Below are positions 11,831 through 24,330 of a stretch of 64,000 nt of DNA, in pieces. A program made the translations under genes and the position numbers. The notes under the pieces were generated by a model that was not told the DNA's origin, did no database searches, and saw only the letters and a program-made list of their open reading frames with translations. This DNA comes from Theropithecus gelada (taxonomy: Eukaryota; Chordata; Mammalia; Primates; Cercopithecidae). Location: positions 88,598,980 to 88,662,979 of the forward strand of contig NC_037673.1 of the NCBI RefSeq assembly GCF_003255815.1. Reading direction: 5' to 3'. Position 1 is the stretch's first letter; each line of letters starts with the position of its first letter.

Positions 11831-14019
11831 TGTGCCTATTAGCTTACATGCACATTAATGTAAAATTTCCTGATTAATTAGCCTTCACTTTCTTATATGG
11901 TAAGCTAGCCATGTACCTTGTACACAACAGATGAAGCATGAATATTAATGTATATGAGTGAATATAAATGTATATTCTGTCACATATATGTGTGTGTGTA
12001 TATATATATGGCTGGTCCTTATATTTGTTTACCGTTTCTTTTTCTCCTTTAGTTTTACTAAATATTGGCATAACCATCACACCATGTATTCAGCTGTGCA
12101 CATTCTCAAATAATGTACATTTCCTTAGGTCTTACACAGGTAAATTATTCTATTTTCATAGGATCATAGAAAGGAGGAAAATCTGCCACCTCATTCTCAA
12201 CTCCTTCTACCAGCCCTAGAAGTTCATCTCTTCCAGCCCAACATTAAGATTTTTAGTTAAAGTTTAGTATTTCAGACCTGTGGGGTTGCCCCATATTCAG
12301 GGGACTCCCAAAAGCTGAGACTCCCCAGGACTCAATGGGACCAGTGCCCCTGTGTTGTCCCTGCCTTTGTTCCACTACTGCTCAGATCTGCAGGTTGTCA
12401 GATATAAGCAGCCATTTCTCTTGTAGGTGCCATAGAACTCAGATTCTAGCAGAAAAGTTAAATGCAAAAAGGAAGTATTAGTGTCTATTATACTGAGACT
12501 GAACCTCAACATTCCAATTTGATAAACATTTAGCTGCACTCCCTTCTGTAACTCTGGTGTGTTAAAGACCAAAACGGATCCTGCTGCGAGCTGTGACTAC
12601 AACCTACCAGTGCCTGGTTGTGAAAACTACAATCAGAGCAGTCAAGGACAACATTTCTTAAAACTCATTTAATTCTAACATTTTTGAATGGGTGCTTTTG
12701 TTCTGGGTGGAATTGTATCATTTAGAAAGTGAAGAAGAATTTTATTTAATTGTTTTAAAAAGAACTTAGTGGAAGGGTCTTCTACAGTTTCAAAAATTCC
12801 CCACAAAAGCTTTATCTTGTGTTTTTAATTAAATTGTACAATATTGTTTTAAAATAAATATTATAACTTGCAGACTCTTAAGCTATTTGATCATTGATAC
12901 AAAAAAAAATAAAAATCCTGAAAACCTCCAAAAAAACATAAAGAAACTATGTATCATTTAACTGGATTAACTAAAGTTAAGTGAGAACAAAAGAAAAGGT
13001 TTTTCATGGGTTAATATGAGGAGACAACATCAAATAATAATTGGCAAAATGTTATAATAGAAATATTGCAATGATTTATTGAGTACGAAGGAACTGGTGT
13101 TTTTAGAGGAGCATCAAAATTACTTGCATACCATATGTCAATCTATTATTTGAGTGACATCTGTCAATTGTCTATTTTCCTTTGATGACATTAGATTTAA
13201 TCAATAACATGTATCTAGACATTATATATGGCAAAAATTTTCCAGAATACAACTATATATTGGGGAAACACCTTTATTTAAAACAAAATACCATGTGAAA
13301 AATTGACCTTTCTCAGCTTCAAAATGTCTTAATACTAAAGTTCCTAGTGTTAGACCCATTCTGTAAATGTTGTACTTAAAATCATAGGTTTCTCCTTCTT
13401 AGGTGCTGTTTCATAAATGAGGAGAAAAAAGTTTAGTACTGTATTAATTAGAACTCTTTTCGATGCACATGGTAGATAAACCAAGGAAACCCAGCTCTAA
13501 CAAATGTTTTCTTTCCATCACTTCTGTCTGGCTTCTGCTGTGTCAGCTTCAGTTTCATCTCCACCTAGAGTTAGGATGATTTCTGCAGGCTCCACTTCAC
13601 TATTTTCCTCTGTCTTAGAAGTCCTAACCGTCTCTTGACATCTGATTATCTATGATGGGATCACATGCCTATTTCTGAACCAATTCCTATGGTCCTAAGA
13701 GATTCAGAGTCTCATTGGTCAGGTCTGAATTACATGTCATCCTTGGAGCTGAAAATCAAGTCAACTCTACTCAAATCACAGAAACTGGTTGTGAGAAGGG
13801 GAAGAACCTCCAGATAAAATGGAAGTGGGATAAATGGATGATGTGGAGTTCAAAAAGCAACAAGTGCCTGTTATGAGTAAGAACAATGCAGTCCTGTTCA
13901 TCAAGGAACCTAGAAGTAATGCCAGTTCTACCACAGTTCTGCAGCCTTGGGAAGGTCACTGCTGGGCTTTTGGGATTTTTTTGGTTCACTCACTGTTTTA
14001 GTCTCCTAACCCACAGGAA
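11831..14019. other. Unassigned stretch, partly repeat-like
   Basis: Includes a short TG/TA run at about 11981-12009. The part 13440-13830 (with GATGGGATCACATGCCTATT then TCTGAACCAATTCC) resembles an ancient repeat I have seen but cannot name. No gene supported. Confidence 0.45.
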
Positions 14020-14572
14020 TCCCTTTCCAGTCTCTTCTGCACTGTTCCCAGGATAAGGCCCCAAATTCTGAAGAAAGCCCTACATGAGCAGCCTCGGTTT
14101 ACCTCTACAGCCTCATCTCAAAACTCACTCCGAGTGGCACTCTCAGCTCAAACCACCCAGGCCCTTTGTTAATTTCTTAAACAGGTCACGACCTTCCTGT
14201 AACAGGGCCTTTGCACACTCTCTACCTATTCCCTAAACACCTCTCCTTTCTCCTATTTGCTCAGTGAAACCCTGTTCAACCTTCAGATATTATTCAAGCA
14301 TTATTTACACAAAGAAGTTTTCCTAACACCACCACTATTGGGGTCACACTCTCCTATAATACTCTCTCATAAATCGTATCATTTAATAACATACATCATA
14401 GCTTTTATTTTATACGTATTTTTGTGATCAGTTGATTAATGTTTTCATCCCCCACTAAAGTATAAGCTCCTTGAGGAATAGAACTATTTTTGCTTACCAC
14501 TATATCCCTGTGCCAAGGACATAGTCAATACTCAATAAAGATCTGCAGACTAAATGAAAGAATAAATAAAGA
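14020..14572 (+). mobile_element. L2 LINE 3' end
   Basis: Sense L2 3' region with consensus-order landmarks: ACAGCCTCATCTCAAAACTC, ACAGGGCCTTTGCACACTCT, then ACTAAAGTATAAGCTCCTTG, AGGAATAGAACTATTTTTGC, and the tail ACTCAATAAAGATCTGC plus AATGAAAGAATAAATA. A good match for such an old element. Non-coding. Confidence 0.85.
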
Positions 14573-16519
14573 CACTTTATGACAATGAGTCTCTGAAGTA
14601 ATCTCTTTCATTTCTGACGTAATAGGGTTAAACCAAAAGATTTCAAAACATCAATTCCAGCTCTAAAATTCTCTGATTCTAATTAAGCTCTATAAATGCT
14701 TCATATTATTAATTGGTTAAATGTTTTGGAATAACACTTCTGAAGAAACCAGTAAAGAAATATGCTTATTTAGCCAGTGGATGTTGTAAGTCAATGAATT
14801 AAGTTAGTGAAATATTGCCATCAAAATTATAACAACCAGTTCTCCATTTCCATTGATTTAGAATTAAACAAATATTCTCTACCCTCGTATAAGACCATTT
14901 AAGGTGGTTTAAAATCACTGTAAGAGTGGTGATTAACAAAATGAACTTTTTTGGAGGACTAAGGCCAGGGCTAGCAATATTATGTGGTAAGTAAACTTTG
15001 TCCTCCACACGTTTCCTTTTGTTTTCCATTTCTCTTACTTGGGAGCCATACATACTCCACTATCTATGATAAATGCTCAGTGCCTTCTTTCTCTCCACTG
15101 GCTATCCCTATATTAGATCCCCCACATCCACATAAGACCTGCATAATACCCCAATACACACACTGTGAATCACTGTCTTCTAATTCTCCATTAAAACTTA
15201 CCTGCCCTTGCCTCTATTTCTTCAGAGCCTTGATCTTTACTGGGTGTCAATGGTTGTAATGGGTTATTAACAAGAAAACTCATCCATTCTAATATCTTAT
15301 GTAGTTAATTAATGTTACCTCCCTCAAGATAATAGGGCATATGTCCGCTTAAAGGCTTTTAAGAAATGACAGTAATGGTGGAAATTTCAGGCACCACTGC
15401 AGACTGATGAGGGAGATGGATTTTAAAGCATGGGAGCCTCTCATTGATCCTCAAATTATTCCATGTAGGCAGCTGCCGACTCTGCCCATGAGTAAGCCAG
15501 TCTCTCTCTGGAGAACTTTATAAACAGCATGAATTTCACTGTTTGACATGGGTGAAGCATAGTTCTCCCAGCAAATAACCTCTTTTAAGGTATCATCTGT
15601 TTATGAAGCTGTGGTTTAGATGTTCTCAAGACTAGGAAGATACTTCTGGCTTCAAGATTGAACAGGTCAGCCTGCCCTGGGAAATAGATGAATTTGAAGG
15701 TGTCTTTAAGTAGCCAGCTGATTTACTTATCGTTTTCATTTTGGATTCCTATTCAAGCTATATGCTGCTAGAAATGAAAGAGAAAGCTGAAATCTCATTG
15801 TGTGCCCTGCTCTCCCAGAACATAATTTTTCCCTCCATCTGTGAATATGCTGTTGATATCAGGGGGAGTCACCACGTGCAGAGAGGGGAGACACATGCCA
15901 GGAGAGAGAAGCCCATTATGTAGTTGAGAGCTAATTTTGCTTAATCTTCTTGATCTCCATAAAGAGCATTCTAAGACCCCACAGGATTTAAACAAAAAAG
16001 ATAAAGATGAAGAGGGACTGCTCAAGCAGAGCCAGTGTAATACTTATTTATTAATGTCGTCCATCACAGTGTGTTTACGCAGCTAACCAAAATTTAAAAC
16101 TGTCTGATTGAGAACAGAGGAGGAAAATGGATTGCTGTATCAAGGCAAAAACACTCACTCCATCGCTATTTACTTATATTTGGAAAATGAAAAGAAAGAA
16201 TATGAGTGCCACATTAAAGACCTCTGCTTCCATTTAAAATGAAAAGAACGATATGTAAAATCATAAATCTGTGACCCTAGGTTTATCTTTAAATAGAAAA
16301 CTCCTCTTGAGAAACTCTCCATGCTTAATACAGAATTAATATTAAAGGAGGCTTATCCTTCATTTTCTCCAATTTCTCCAGAGGAAGGAGCTGGAACAGG
16401 GGATCCCAAAATGGCAGCAGGAGAAGAAAAGCTCACAGCTTAATAAGACCAACTTGGAGAGCAGACATATTGTGTCAGTATCTCAGCTTTGTAAAATACT
16501 TTAAAAGCCTCCCGTTCAA
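14573..16519. other. Unassigned sequence
   Basis: About 1.9 kb of AT-rich DNA with no gene and no repeat I can name. Confidence 0.45.
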
Positions 16520-16865
16520 GCAAGAGGTAGTGCATTTTGTGGTTGAACTCTTCCAGTGACAAGAAACTCATCACCCCTCAGGCAGCCTATTCTAGTTCTG
16601 GATAACTTAGCACATTAGAAATTTCTCCCTTGTAGTATTCTGAAATGTGTGCCCTTGTAATTTTCCTTTATTGCTCCTACTCTGCCCCATGGAGCCAACC
16701 ACACAGAATGAATCAAATGCGTTTTGCACAGTATGGGCCCTCAAATATCAGAAGATAGTTTTCTCTGAACACTATCACCTTTTCTTTCTCAGTGCTTTAA
16801 TCTGCAGCTTTATAGCTATGAGACCATCGCTGAAAATTTTCCAAACTTCCTGAAGCCTTCTTCCT
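16520..16865 (-). mobile_element. Possible CR1/L3-type LINE remnant
   Basis: Contains AGTGACAAGAAACTCATCAC, CAGGCAGCCTATTCTAGTTC, AAATTTCTCCCTTGTAGTAT and CTCAAATATCAGAAGATAG in the order seen in CR1-like mammalian repeats. The likeness is from memory and diverged. Family and strand are tentative. Confidence 0.5.
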
Positions 16866-17055
16866 TCCAGAGGCTTACATCATGAAGCCAGACTTACCTT
16901 TTTACTAAATTTTGAAATCTGCCCTCTCTTATGTGAGCTGCTGGTTTACACAAAAGATTATCTACTTGGGCTAACAATTTTGGATGTTATAAAATCAATA
17001 GGGACCTGTCTGGAGAGGGGAAAAATTAGTTCCTTGTGTATCTTTGAATCCTTTA

Positions 17056-17546
17056 CAGTGGTCCCCAACCTTTTTGGCACCAGGGGCCAGTTTCATGGAA
17101 AACAATTTTTCTATGGACTGGGGCATGGTGGGGGGTGGGGGGAACAGTTTTGGGATGATTCAATTGCTTTACATTTATTGTGCACTTTTTTCTATTATTA
17201 TTACATTGTAATATATAATGAAATAACTATACAACTCAACATAATGTAGAATCTGTGGGAGCCCTGAGCTTGTTTTCCTGCAACTAAATGGTGGCAGATC
17301 ATCAGGCATTAGATTCTCATAAGGAGCACACAACCTAGATCCCTTGCATTCACAATTCACAATAGGGTTCACGCTCCTGTGAAAATCTAATGCCACCGCT
17401 GAGCTGACAGGAGGCAGAGGTCAGGCAGTAATGTGAATGATGGGGAGCAGCTGTAAATAGAGATGAAGCTTTGCTCATTCACCTCCTGCTGTGCAGCCCA
17501 GTTCCTAACAGGCCATCAACCTGGGCCCAGGGATTGGAGACCCATG
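17056..17546 (-). mobile_element. MER1A non-autonomous hAT-Charlie DNA transposon
   Basis: Reverse-orientation relative of the element at 396-732. It starts CAGTGGTCCCCAACCTTTTT and ends near GGATTGGAGACCCATG. The shared interior includes ATCATCAGGCATTAGATTCT and AATCTAATGCCACCGCTGA. An AT-rich centre (about 17170-17240) makes it longer than MER1B, as expected of MER1A (consensus about 530 bp). No clean 8-bp target duplication was found. Confidence 0.82.
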
Positions 17547-17639
17547 CTCTATAACACCTGCACCTACTAGCTTTCTTACAAACAAGGGCTGTAAAGTGCA
17601 TTGAGTGAATAAATGAATGAATGAAGAATCCTTATATTC

Positions 17640-17795
17640 TAATGTTTGCATAAGGCTTGACATCTTATAACTTTAATTCATTATTTATTCATTATTCATC
17701 ACAATAAATTTAAGAGGTCAGTGAAAGAAGTATTATTATCCTTATCCTGTAAATGAGAATATTATAACTCAGAAATAAGTGTATTTTGAAGAAAA
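17640..17795 (-). mobile_element. MIR-like fragment
   Basis: 'AGAAGTATTATTATCCTTAT' followed by CCTGTAAATGAGAATATTAT and AACTCAGAAATAAG resembles an antisense MIR core. Diverged. Confidence 0.5.
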
Positions 17796-17799
17796 TGTT

Positions 17800-18144
17800 T
17801 TTACTGGGACAAAACCAACTTTGGACTTACTCTACCCTACATTACTGCAGCATACCTTTATATGCTCTGAAAAAAACAAGATTTCCATAAAATATATTTG
17901 TATTATAAAGTCACAGTTGATTTATATTTTAGTACATTTCTTGGCTAGAAGGGAAATACCTAAAAGTATTTTTCCTGATGTAATGAAAGGCCCCAGTAAC
18001 AAACTATGCCTGCATTAAGGAGGCCATTTAAAAAAAAAAAATCTCAATTTTTTTTAACAATTAACACTACATTTATAATAAGGAAACACCTCCTTTTTAG
18101 ATGAGATGTAAGGAGGAATACAAATACAATCTTATTAATCTATT
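17800..18144. other. Unassigned AT-rich sequence
   Basis: No gene and no named repeat. Includes an A-run near 18029-18041. Confidence 0.4.
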
Positions 18145-18300
18145 AAATAAACATTTATTGAGAATCTATTGTGTCCAGAATAGCTTAGCATAATAAAGAA
18201 AGTCACAAAGAACAAAAGATGGGGCCCAACCCCAAACAGGATAGCCTAATAGATATGTGAAATAAGGAGAGAATAAAAATAAATGTATGCTAGTGGGATA
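18145..18300 (-). mobile_element. L2-like 3' end fragment
   Basis: Antisense L2 terminus: TAAATAAACATTTATTGAGA, then ATCTATTGTGTCCAGAATAG and later AACAGGATAGCCTAATAG. Diverged; the 3' boundary in this orientation is near 18145. Confidence 0.55.
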
Positions 18301-18626
18301 AATTTATAAAGAGTGAAGACTTTCCATGGAAAACCTTAAAGGAATTGTTTTGGAGAATGGAGATAAAGTACATTCCAGGTAATTTATATGAATTGCTCGG
18401 CCTTAGATAAACCTTGTAAGGGGATTCAGTATGTCTTATGCTCCCTTCATTTCCCCTCTCTCATCTCTTTCAGGCAACCTTGTTCAGACCTAACTTCTTG
18501 CTGCCCAAGGTCCATTGCTGGAAGACAATGGAGGATAAAAAACTTATTCCACAGTAGCAGAGACTTCTTTTATTACTGCTTCCAGGAAAGTTAGAAACTT
18601 GCGGATTTATGAAGCTGTGAGCCTTA

Positions 18627-18745
18627 CTCTGCCTCTGGTCAGTGTGCCACGCTCTGCCACTGCTCAATGTGCCCCACCCTGCCTCTGCTCAGTGTGCCCC
18701 CACTCTGCCACTGCTCAATGCGCCTCTTTGCCTCTGCTCTCCCTT
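18627..18745. repeat. 25-bp minisatellite, about 4.5 copies
   Basis: Tandem units with a period of about 25 bp, each containing CTGCC then CACTGCTCA or CTCTGCTCA and a TGTGCC block. CTGCC-type starts fall at about 18629, 18654, 18679, 18705 and 18728. Units differ by substitutions and 1-3 bp indels. Both strands are open across it, giving low-complexity Ser/Cys/Ala ORFs that are artefacts. Confidence 0.85.
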
Positions 18746-19909
18746 GTACATCCCACTGACATAGGGAGAAAACCCCCTTCCAGCTGTGCTCAGGCACAAA
18801 GAAACCCTTCATAGTCAACATCCATGCATCCAATCACTCACTCAGTTAAATGGCCCCAGTGAGGGAGATCCTTGTAAGGGCCACCTACTCATCCTATGAC
18901 TTACTAAACTACTTTTCAACCTTCACTTCTTGTCCGGTGATCTCAAATCCTTTACCTTTTAGTCAATGTGCGTGCTTTACAATTCTTAAATTCTATTTGT
19001 GTGTTTTTTCTATATCTCAGTGAAATTTTTCTGAGTCTAATTTGAAATTCAAACCTGGACCCAGTGTTCTCTCAAAATCCCTACTAGTACTATGTATTCA
19101 TGATGAATTTTTTTTAATTCCTACAAATAAAAGGATTTCCATAAACTTCCCCAACAGTCTACAAATATTTCATGAGTAATGCATGCCAAAATGAGACTCT
19201 CGCTCTGGTAAATAGTGACTTGGCATACATGCCATCAAAGCATTTGCAGATTGATCTCTGTTAGATACTCAGGGCCTGGTGGACTGATAACTGCAGCTGT
19301 AGGGAAGAGGGGAGGGAATGTTAGGCTTACTCCCAGCTCCCCTGCATACACTCAGTGTCCCTGAATGAGCTAGCAAACCTCGTATGACAATTTGTGGTAA
19401 CGAAATTGTGATCTTGACACAGCTCCTAGAACAACAGAGTACTGAATAACAACAACAAAAATTGCAGTGAGTGCCATCACCATGAAATGATGATTCATTT
19501 GGCAACTGCCATACAATGTAACAAAAATATACTCAGATGAAATGAAAGTCACTTCAAATTTATAAAATACAAAAAATCTTTAACTACATATTCAAACCCC
19601 AATATCATATAGTTCTAGGATAGATTATATGATGTAGAATGATCTTCTCAAAGATGATTTAAAACTTATGATGTCATGATTCCCTATATTCAGGAGCTTG
19701 CTTCTCCATTCTCAACTTGACTCTGCTTAAACTGAAGAGGATGGGCTGCAGACCTTGACATATTCTGTGAAACCCTGAAGTAGTTGCATCCCCATCTGTT
19801 GTTTTTTTGAGCAGCATATCACACACAGATCTGATGTCCACAGTCACCCCTCCCATTCATGGGCTCCCTTTGTCAGCATTCTCCAATGGCTCACATTTTG
19901 GTTCTAGCT
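18746..19909. other. Unassigned sequence, possible L2 at its 3' end
   Basis: No gene. The last ~200 bp before the LTR at 19910 weakly resembles L2 (CTCCAATGGCTCACATTTT), so the LTR may have landed in an L2 relic. Confidence 0.4.
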
Positions 19910-20274
19910 TGTCTTAGTGTGTTTTCTGTTGTTGTAACAGAACACCACAAGCTATGTAATTTATGAAGAAAAGAGACTTATCTGGCTCACTGTTGTAGAG
20001 GCTGAGAAGTCTAAGATCGAGGGGCCTCATCTGATAAGGGTCTTCTTGCCACGTCATAACATGGCAGAAGGGTAAGCAGGCACCAAGACCAGAGAGAAAG
20101 GGGCTAAACTCTCAAGATATTGCACCCAGTCCTGTATTGACAGCACTGATCATTCATGAAAGCGGAGTCCTCATGACCTAATCACCTCTTAAAGTTCCCT
20201 ACTCTCAACACTGTTAAAATGGCAATTAAGTTTCAACATGAGTTTTGGAGGGGACATACAGACCACGGGATAGC
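19910..20274 (-). mobile_element. MaLR (MLT1/MST-type) solo LTR
   Basis: Reverse-orientation MaLR LTR: TGTCTTAGTGTGTTTTCTGT, 'GCTATGTAATTTATGAAGAA', 'GGCTGAGAAGTCTAAGATCG', 'GAGTCCTCATGACCTAATCA' and 'AACATGAGTTTTGGAGGGG' are the reverse complement of LTR landmarks from 3' to 5'. No internal sequence is attached. Exact subfamily not determined. Confidence 0.82.
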
Positions 20275-21796
20275 CTTTCACCTGTCAGTCCCTGACTACA
20301 GAGATTCCCATTCTGTCCCAGGAAACTTCTGTGGACCTCTGGGCCCTATTTTCCTTTAGGTATCATCTTTTCAATGAGTCTCTACACCCTACATCAGAGT
20401 TTATAATTTTCAGAGCACCCACTTACTCTAGAGGAATATTTTTAAAGATCTTCTGAAGAGTTTGTGTCTGTTTCTGCTCAACCTTATAGTAGTCTATCAA
20501 TTTATTAGGTCCTGGGTAAAAGAAAGAAATAGAAACCAATATACAATGCTAATAACTGTGAGATAACTTAATAGATATAAATATTTCACAAAGGTGTTGC
20601 ACAAGAAGAGGCCCATTAAGTAGATGTGTGAATCTGGAAGAAGAGAAAGGGTAATTCTGTTTAATAAGATGTTTCCAACATTATCTTACTAATTTGCTGA
20701 GGAGCAGGTACAGGCCATACAGCACTTATAAAGTAATTAGAAATCCTTGATAATTGTTTTTTTAATTAACAACAAAATTTGAAGAAAAAAAAAAAACCTG
20801 ACATCCATTCCCTCTTCTCTTCTGGATTAATTGTATTAGATTCAGGAAAAGCAGTTTATGCACAAGAGATTTTTTTCATTCCAAATTACAGGGTGAAGAG
20901 GAGACTATTGGATACTCATGTGATTTATGAAAGCAGAGGGCCCCTTTATTTCTACTCCTTTTAATGTTCCAAGAAAACGTGCTGATCATTTCTGACAAAC
21001 TTTTGGTCTCTTATTAGGGGAGAGAAGATCTCACTGTAGACACTTCCCCCTTAGCCCTTAATATAATGTTCCATCCTCAATTATTGAAGGTTACTGAGTC
21101 ACATAAGTCCAACCAAGAGAATTTTGATCATCAGCAGTGATGATAAGGCCATCATCATAAATATAATGAGCCCTGCATGGTCTACAGAAAGCAAACAAGA
21201 ATATTACTGTGATAAATCTAGACACTTCATACTGTAAGCAAAGGACTGATCACTCAGCTGGAATTGCTTCCCCATGGATTTCGGCTTCTATTTTATTTCA
21301 TGTCAACCATTATGCCTACTACTATGTTCCTCTAAGTCAAGATCAAATATCTCTTCCAGTGAAAGAAAAAGTGCTGATAGGTGTTCCCACCAAAATTGAG
21401 TCCATTCTTTTCATTAGAATCTTACCAAATTTTAAAGCTTATAATTTAAAATTCCAGTCATCTCTTGAAAATCAATTTTCTCTGACAATTTCACCTGCTG
21501 CTTGGCTTGATGGTGCATCTGTGTCCGTTTTTAATCTTCTGTATTCTAGAATAAAAAAGAATGCCATTTTTATTTTATTCCCTTCTATGCCTAGGAATTG
21601 AGATTGTGTTCTGAGGTGGAATGAAGGATATAGGAAAGACCTCGATCTGTTGCATACATTAAAAAGGTAATTTGGGGAAACGTAAAATGTCCAAATTGTG
21701 TCATTTCTGGCCTCTTTTTATGGCCACTGAAGGAGATGTAAGACATATTGTCACACTGAAAACCAATCATTCAGAAATTAAAAATGTATGTTTAAC
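20275..21796. other. Unassigned sequence
   Basis: Contains an A-run at about 20784-20796. A 130-codon open stretch at 21209-21601 (+) has no recognisable domain and begins mid-sequence, so it is treated as chance. Confidence 0.45.
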
Positions 21797-21930
21797 TAGG
21801 TGACCATACATTCTTGTTTTCCCAGGGACAGTCTTGGCTAGTGCCTGTAGTAAGGCATAATTATTAAAAGTGCCATTTTTCACCTCCAAAAGTGTCCCAG
21901 TTTGGACAATAAATTACATGGTGATCCTAC
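21797..21930. mobile_element. Small palindromic DNA transposon (MITE-like)
   Basis: Starts AGGTGACCATACATTC and ends TTACATGGTGATCCTAC, whose reverse complement begins GTAGGATCACCATGTAA, giving imperfect terminal inverted repeats of about 15 bp. The inner 'AGTGTCCCAGTTTGGACAAT' mirrors a common mammalian hAT-like MITE. I cannot name it with confidence and no target duplication is clear. Confidence 0.5.
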
Positions 21931-22290
21931 GTACAACCAAGTTGGAAGAGAGAATTCTTCAAGCTTCCTAAAAATAATCTGCCAGGTAAATAGGAAGTTT
22001 CTACTGGTACTCAACCTCAAAGAGAAAAATATAATACTGCAGGGATGAGGGTTTAGTTACATCTATCTGTCTACAGATTTTTATTTTCAAAAATCTTATC
22101 TTCATATCTTTTTAATTAAATGTAGAAGTCATCCCCTATGATGAGGATGCACTATTTTATGTGTTCAATCTAACTAACAATCAGCTAACTAATTTAACAA
22201 TCTAACTAAACAATAGAGATTGAAAATCACAAGACAGGTTACCTATTTTCACCAACATTCCTAGACCCAGAGGATTTGAATAAATGTCCC

Positions 22291-22440
22291 ACATTCATTT
22301 ATTCATTCAGCAGATATTCAATAAGTATGAAGAACTGTGCTAAGAAAAGTTGTGGGGCACAGACATCAAATCAGATTCGGACGCTGCCCTCATGGACTTT
22401 ATAGTCTAGTAGATAAGATGAGGGACATATGTGATAAATG
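22291..22440 (-). mobile_element. L2 LINE 3' end
   Basis: Antisense L2 terminus: ACATTCATTTATTCATTCAG, CAGATATTCAATAAGTATGA, then GCTGCCCTCATGGACTTTAT and AGTCTAGTAGATAAGATGAG, matching reverse-complement L2 order. Confidence 0.75.
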
Positions 22441-22654
22441 TCCACAGGAAAGAAGACTATGCAGTACTAATTGAGTCCAGTGGGAAAAGAAGATGGCATT
22501 CTTACCAGGGGACCTGGGATATACACTGGCATAACCATTCTGGTTGTTTAAATTTTGAAATACTTCCCAAGCAGTTGATAAAAAAGAAATTCTCCAAGCC
22601 AACCTTATGGTGTTCCCAAGTCACTTATTTAGGCCCCCAGGTCATCTTATGGTG

Positions 22655-23217
22655 CCCCAACATGAGCCGCAGCAGCAGGTAAACAAGTCCAGGAGCATTT
22701 CTGGTGAAAATAAGGATGGTCCAAATAGCTGCAGAGTAGATTGAGACAGCTGCTCAGGCGGTGGAGAAGATGCAGATTGGAAAGGTGAAGGACCCATACA
22801 CTGCTCAGGAACAGCCCAGTGTCCATGGGCCTGCAGAGCAGTGGCATTGGTATCAACATTATCAGCAGGAGCCTGGCCATGGGCTGTCTAGATTGGTTCA
22901 CCTGAGAAATGCTGGTGTTCAGATGCATCCCCCGTCAAAGCGTAGACAGCTGCAACAAAACACCAAGCTACAGGTGACCTGGTGACTATTTCATTCTATT
23001 CCCTATGGAAGCACATTGACATGATTGCAATACAGCATCATTCTCTTGATTTTTACTAAGGGTCAGCATAAGAAATGACAGTATGAATACATTTTCCATA
23101 TCTTCCTTAAAGGCCACTATTAAAGAGAAATTGATTGAAAATGAAAGTGAAGTGTCTTGAAGAAGATGGCCTATAAGCCTGACAGTGTGAACTAAAAAAA
23201 AAAAAAAAAAAAAAAAA
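22655..23217 (+). other. Unidentified sequence ending in a long A-run; possible retrosequence
   Basis: The section 22655-22985 is richer in CAG/CTG than its surroundings and carries short ORFs on both strands (for example 74 codons at 22761-22985 +), but no domain is recognisable and frames are broken. The stretch ends in an uninterrupted A-run of 24 bases at about 23194-23217, as a processed pseudogene could. Against that, the A-run is inside a segment duplicated at 24331 where it is only about 7 A's, so it may just be slippage. Confidence 0.3.
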
Positions 23218-23275
23218 GGTTAAAAAATACAATCAGAAAAAACTACCCTCTGTGAGATTAAAATATCTCTTTGGC
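23124..23275 (+). repeat. Dispersed duplication, copy 1
   Basis: Runs from AGAGAAATTGATTGAAAATG to AAATATCTCTTTGGC. It is nearly identical to 24331-24469 about 1.2 kb downstream in the same orientation. The main difference is an expanded poly(A) run (24 bases here). The intervening ~1 kb is not repeated. Confidence 0.9.
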
Positions 23276-24330
23276 TCTATAAAATATTTTCAATCTATAT
23301 TTGAATATAAAATATTTTCAATGTTTTCTTTTAGTAATTCATGGTTAGGTTATTGTTTATTTCCAGGAACATTTTATTCTTACCAACTGGTATATATCCT
23401 TTTATTAGAAAATGAATACTACATGACTCATGGAATTTCTTTATTGGCCTTTGTGACCTGCACAGGAACTAAATTTAATGTGCAACTGTGGAAAATATCC
23501 CTAGCTTCGATTTCAGATCTAATGATCTCCTCTGTTCCTACATATGGCCCTTAATATTTTACCCTTATGTTAACATCTTGTTGTATATGTGTAACCCTTC
23601 CAAAATAGGTGACTTACATCAAGTAACAGGTATATTTATGTATATGTTTTATAAAATATCCAATCTTTTGAAATTTTAGACAGAAATTTCAAGAAAGTAC
23701 TAAATAGATGAAGTGTTCATCTAAACTCTGTGTCTTTGGTGGATAGTGTCCTATTACTCCACCCTTTCTTGAAGGCTTACAACAATTCTTAGCCCATATT
23801 TGTTGAATAACAGAATAAATGAATACTGCATTAAGAGAGTATTACTGTGTTATTCTCAAGATCATAATGGAGTTCAAACAGCACCATAATGATGTCAAAA
23901 TCCCTTCATTTTCTGAACTAAATGTGTAACAAGCTTGCCGAAAGTATATTAATCATTATCAGTGACCAGGAAATACTTTTGAATTATTTGGATATTTTGT
24001 GGCATTTGTTATAGCAGGAATTTTAACTGGAATGCAACTTAAAGAAAATCCTGTCTGCAACCATAATGCAAAACTTTCCACTTAGCAGGAGAACACCCAG
24101 CATATCTGCCTCTGCAGCAGTCCATTCATTTTCAGTTTCCAGGGTTGAGGTCCCCCTCTGGAACTATAGCAAATTAAGAGGTGTGTGATTCTTGAAGCTT
24201 TGTCTCTTTTACATTAATAAAGACTAATCATGTTTAAACATGTTAGCACAGCAAGTCTGGGGATGTGGGATAGGATGCCAGCTCTAAAGTAAAATTAGTA
24301 GTGTGAAGGAAGCTATGTGGAAAGTCGTGG
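23276..24330. other. Unassigned sequence between duplicated segments
   Basis: AT-rich, no named repeat, no supported gene. Confidence 0.4.

Noticed and set aside
18627..18745. Possible CRISPR-like array
   Set aside because: Units are contiguous with no spacers and the genome is a primate; it is a minisatellite.
21209..21601. 130-codon plus-strand ORF
   Set aside because: No domain, no splice or promoter context, plausible by chance.
22655..22990. Possible host exon on either strand
   Set aside because: Short ORFs on both strands, no convincing splice sites with continuing frames and no recognisable protein.
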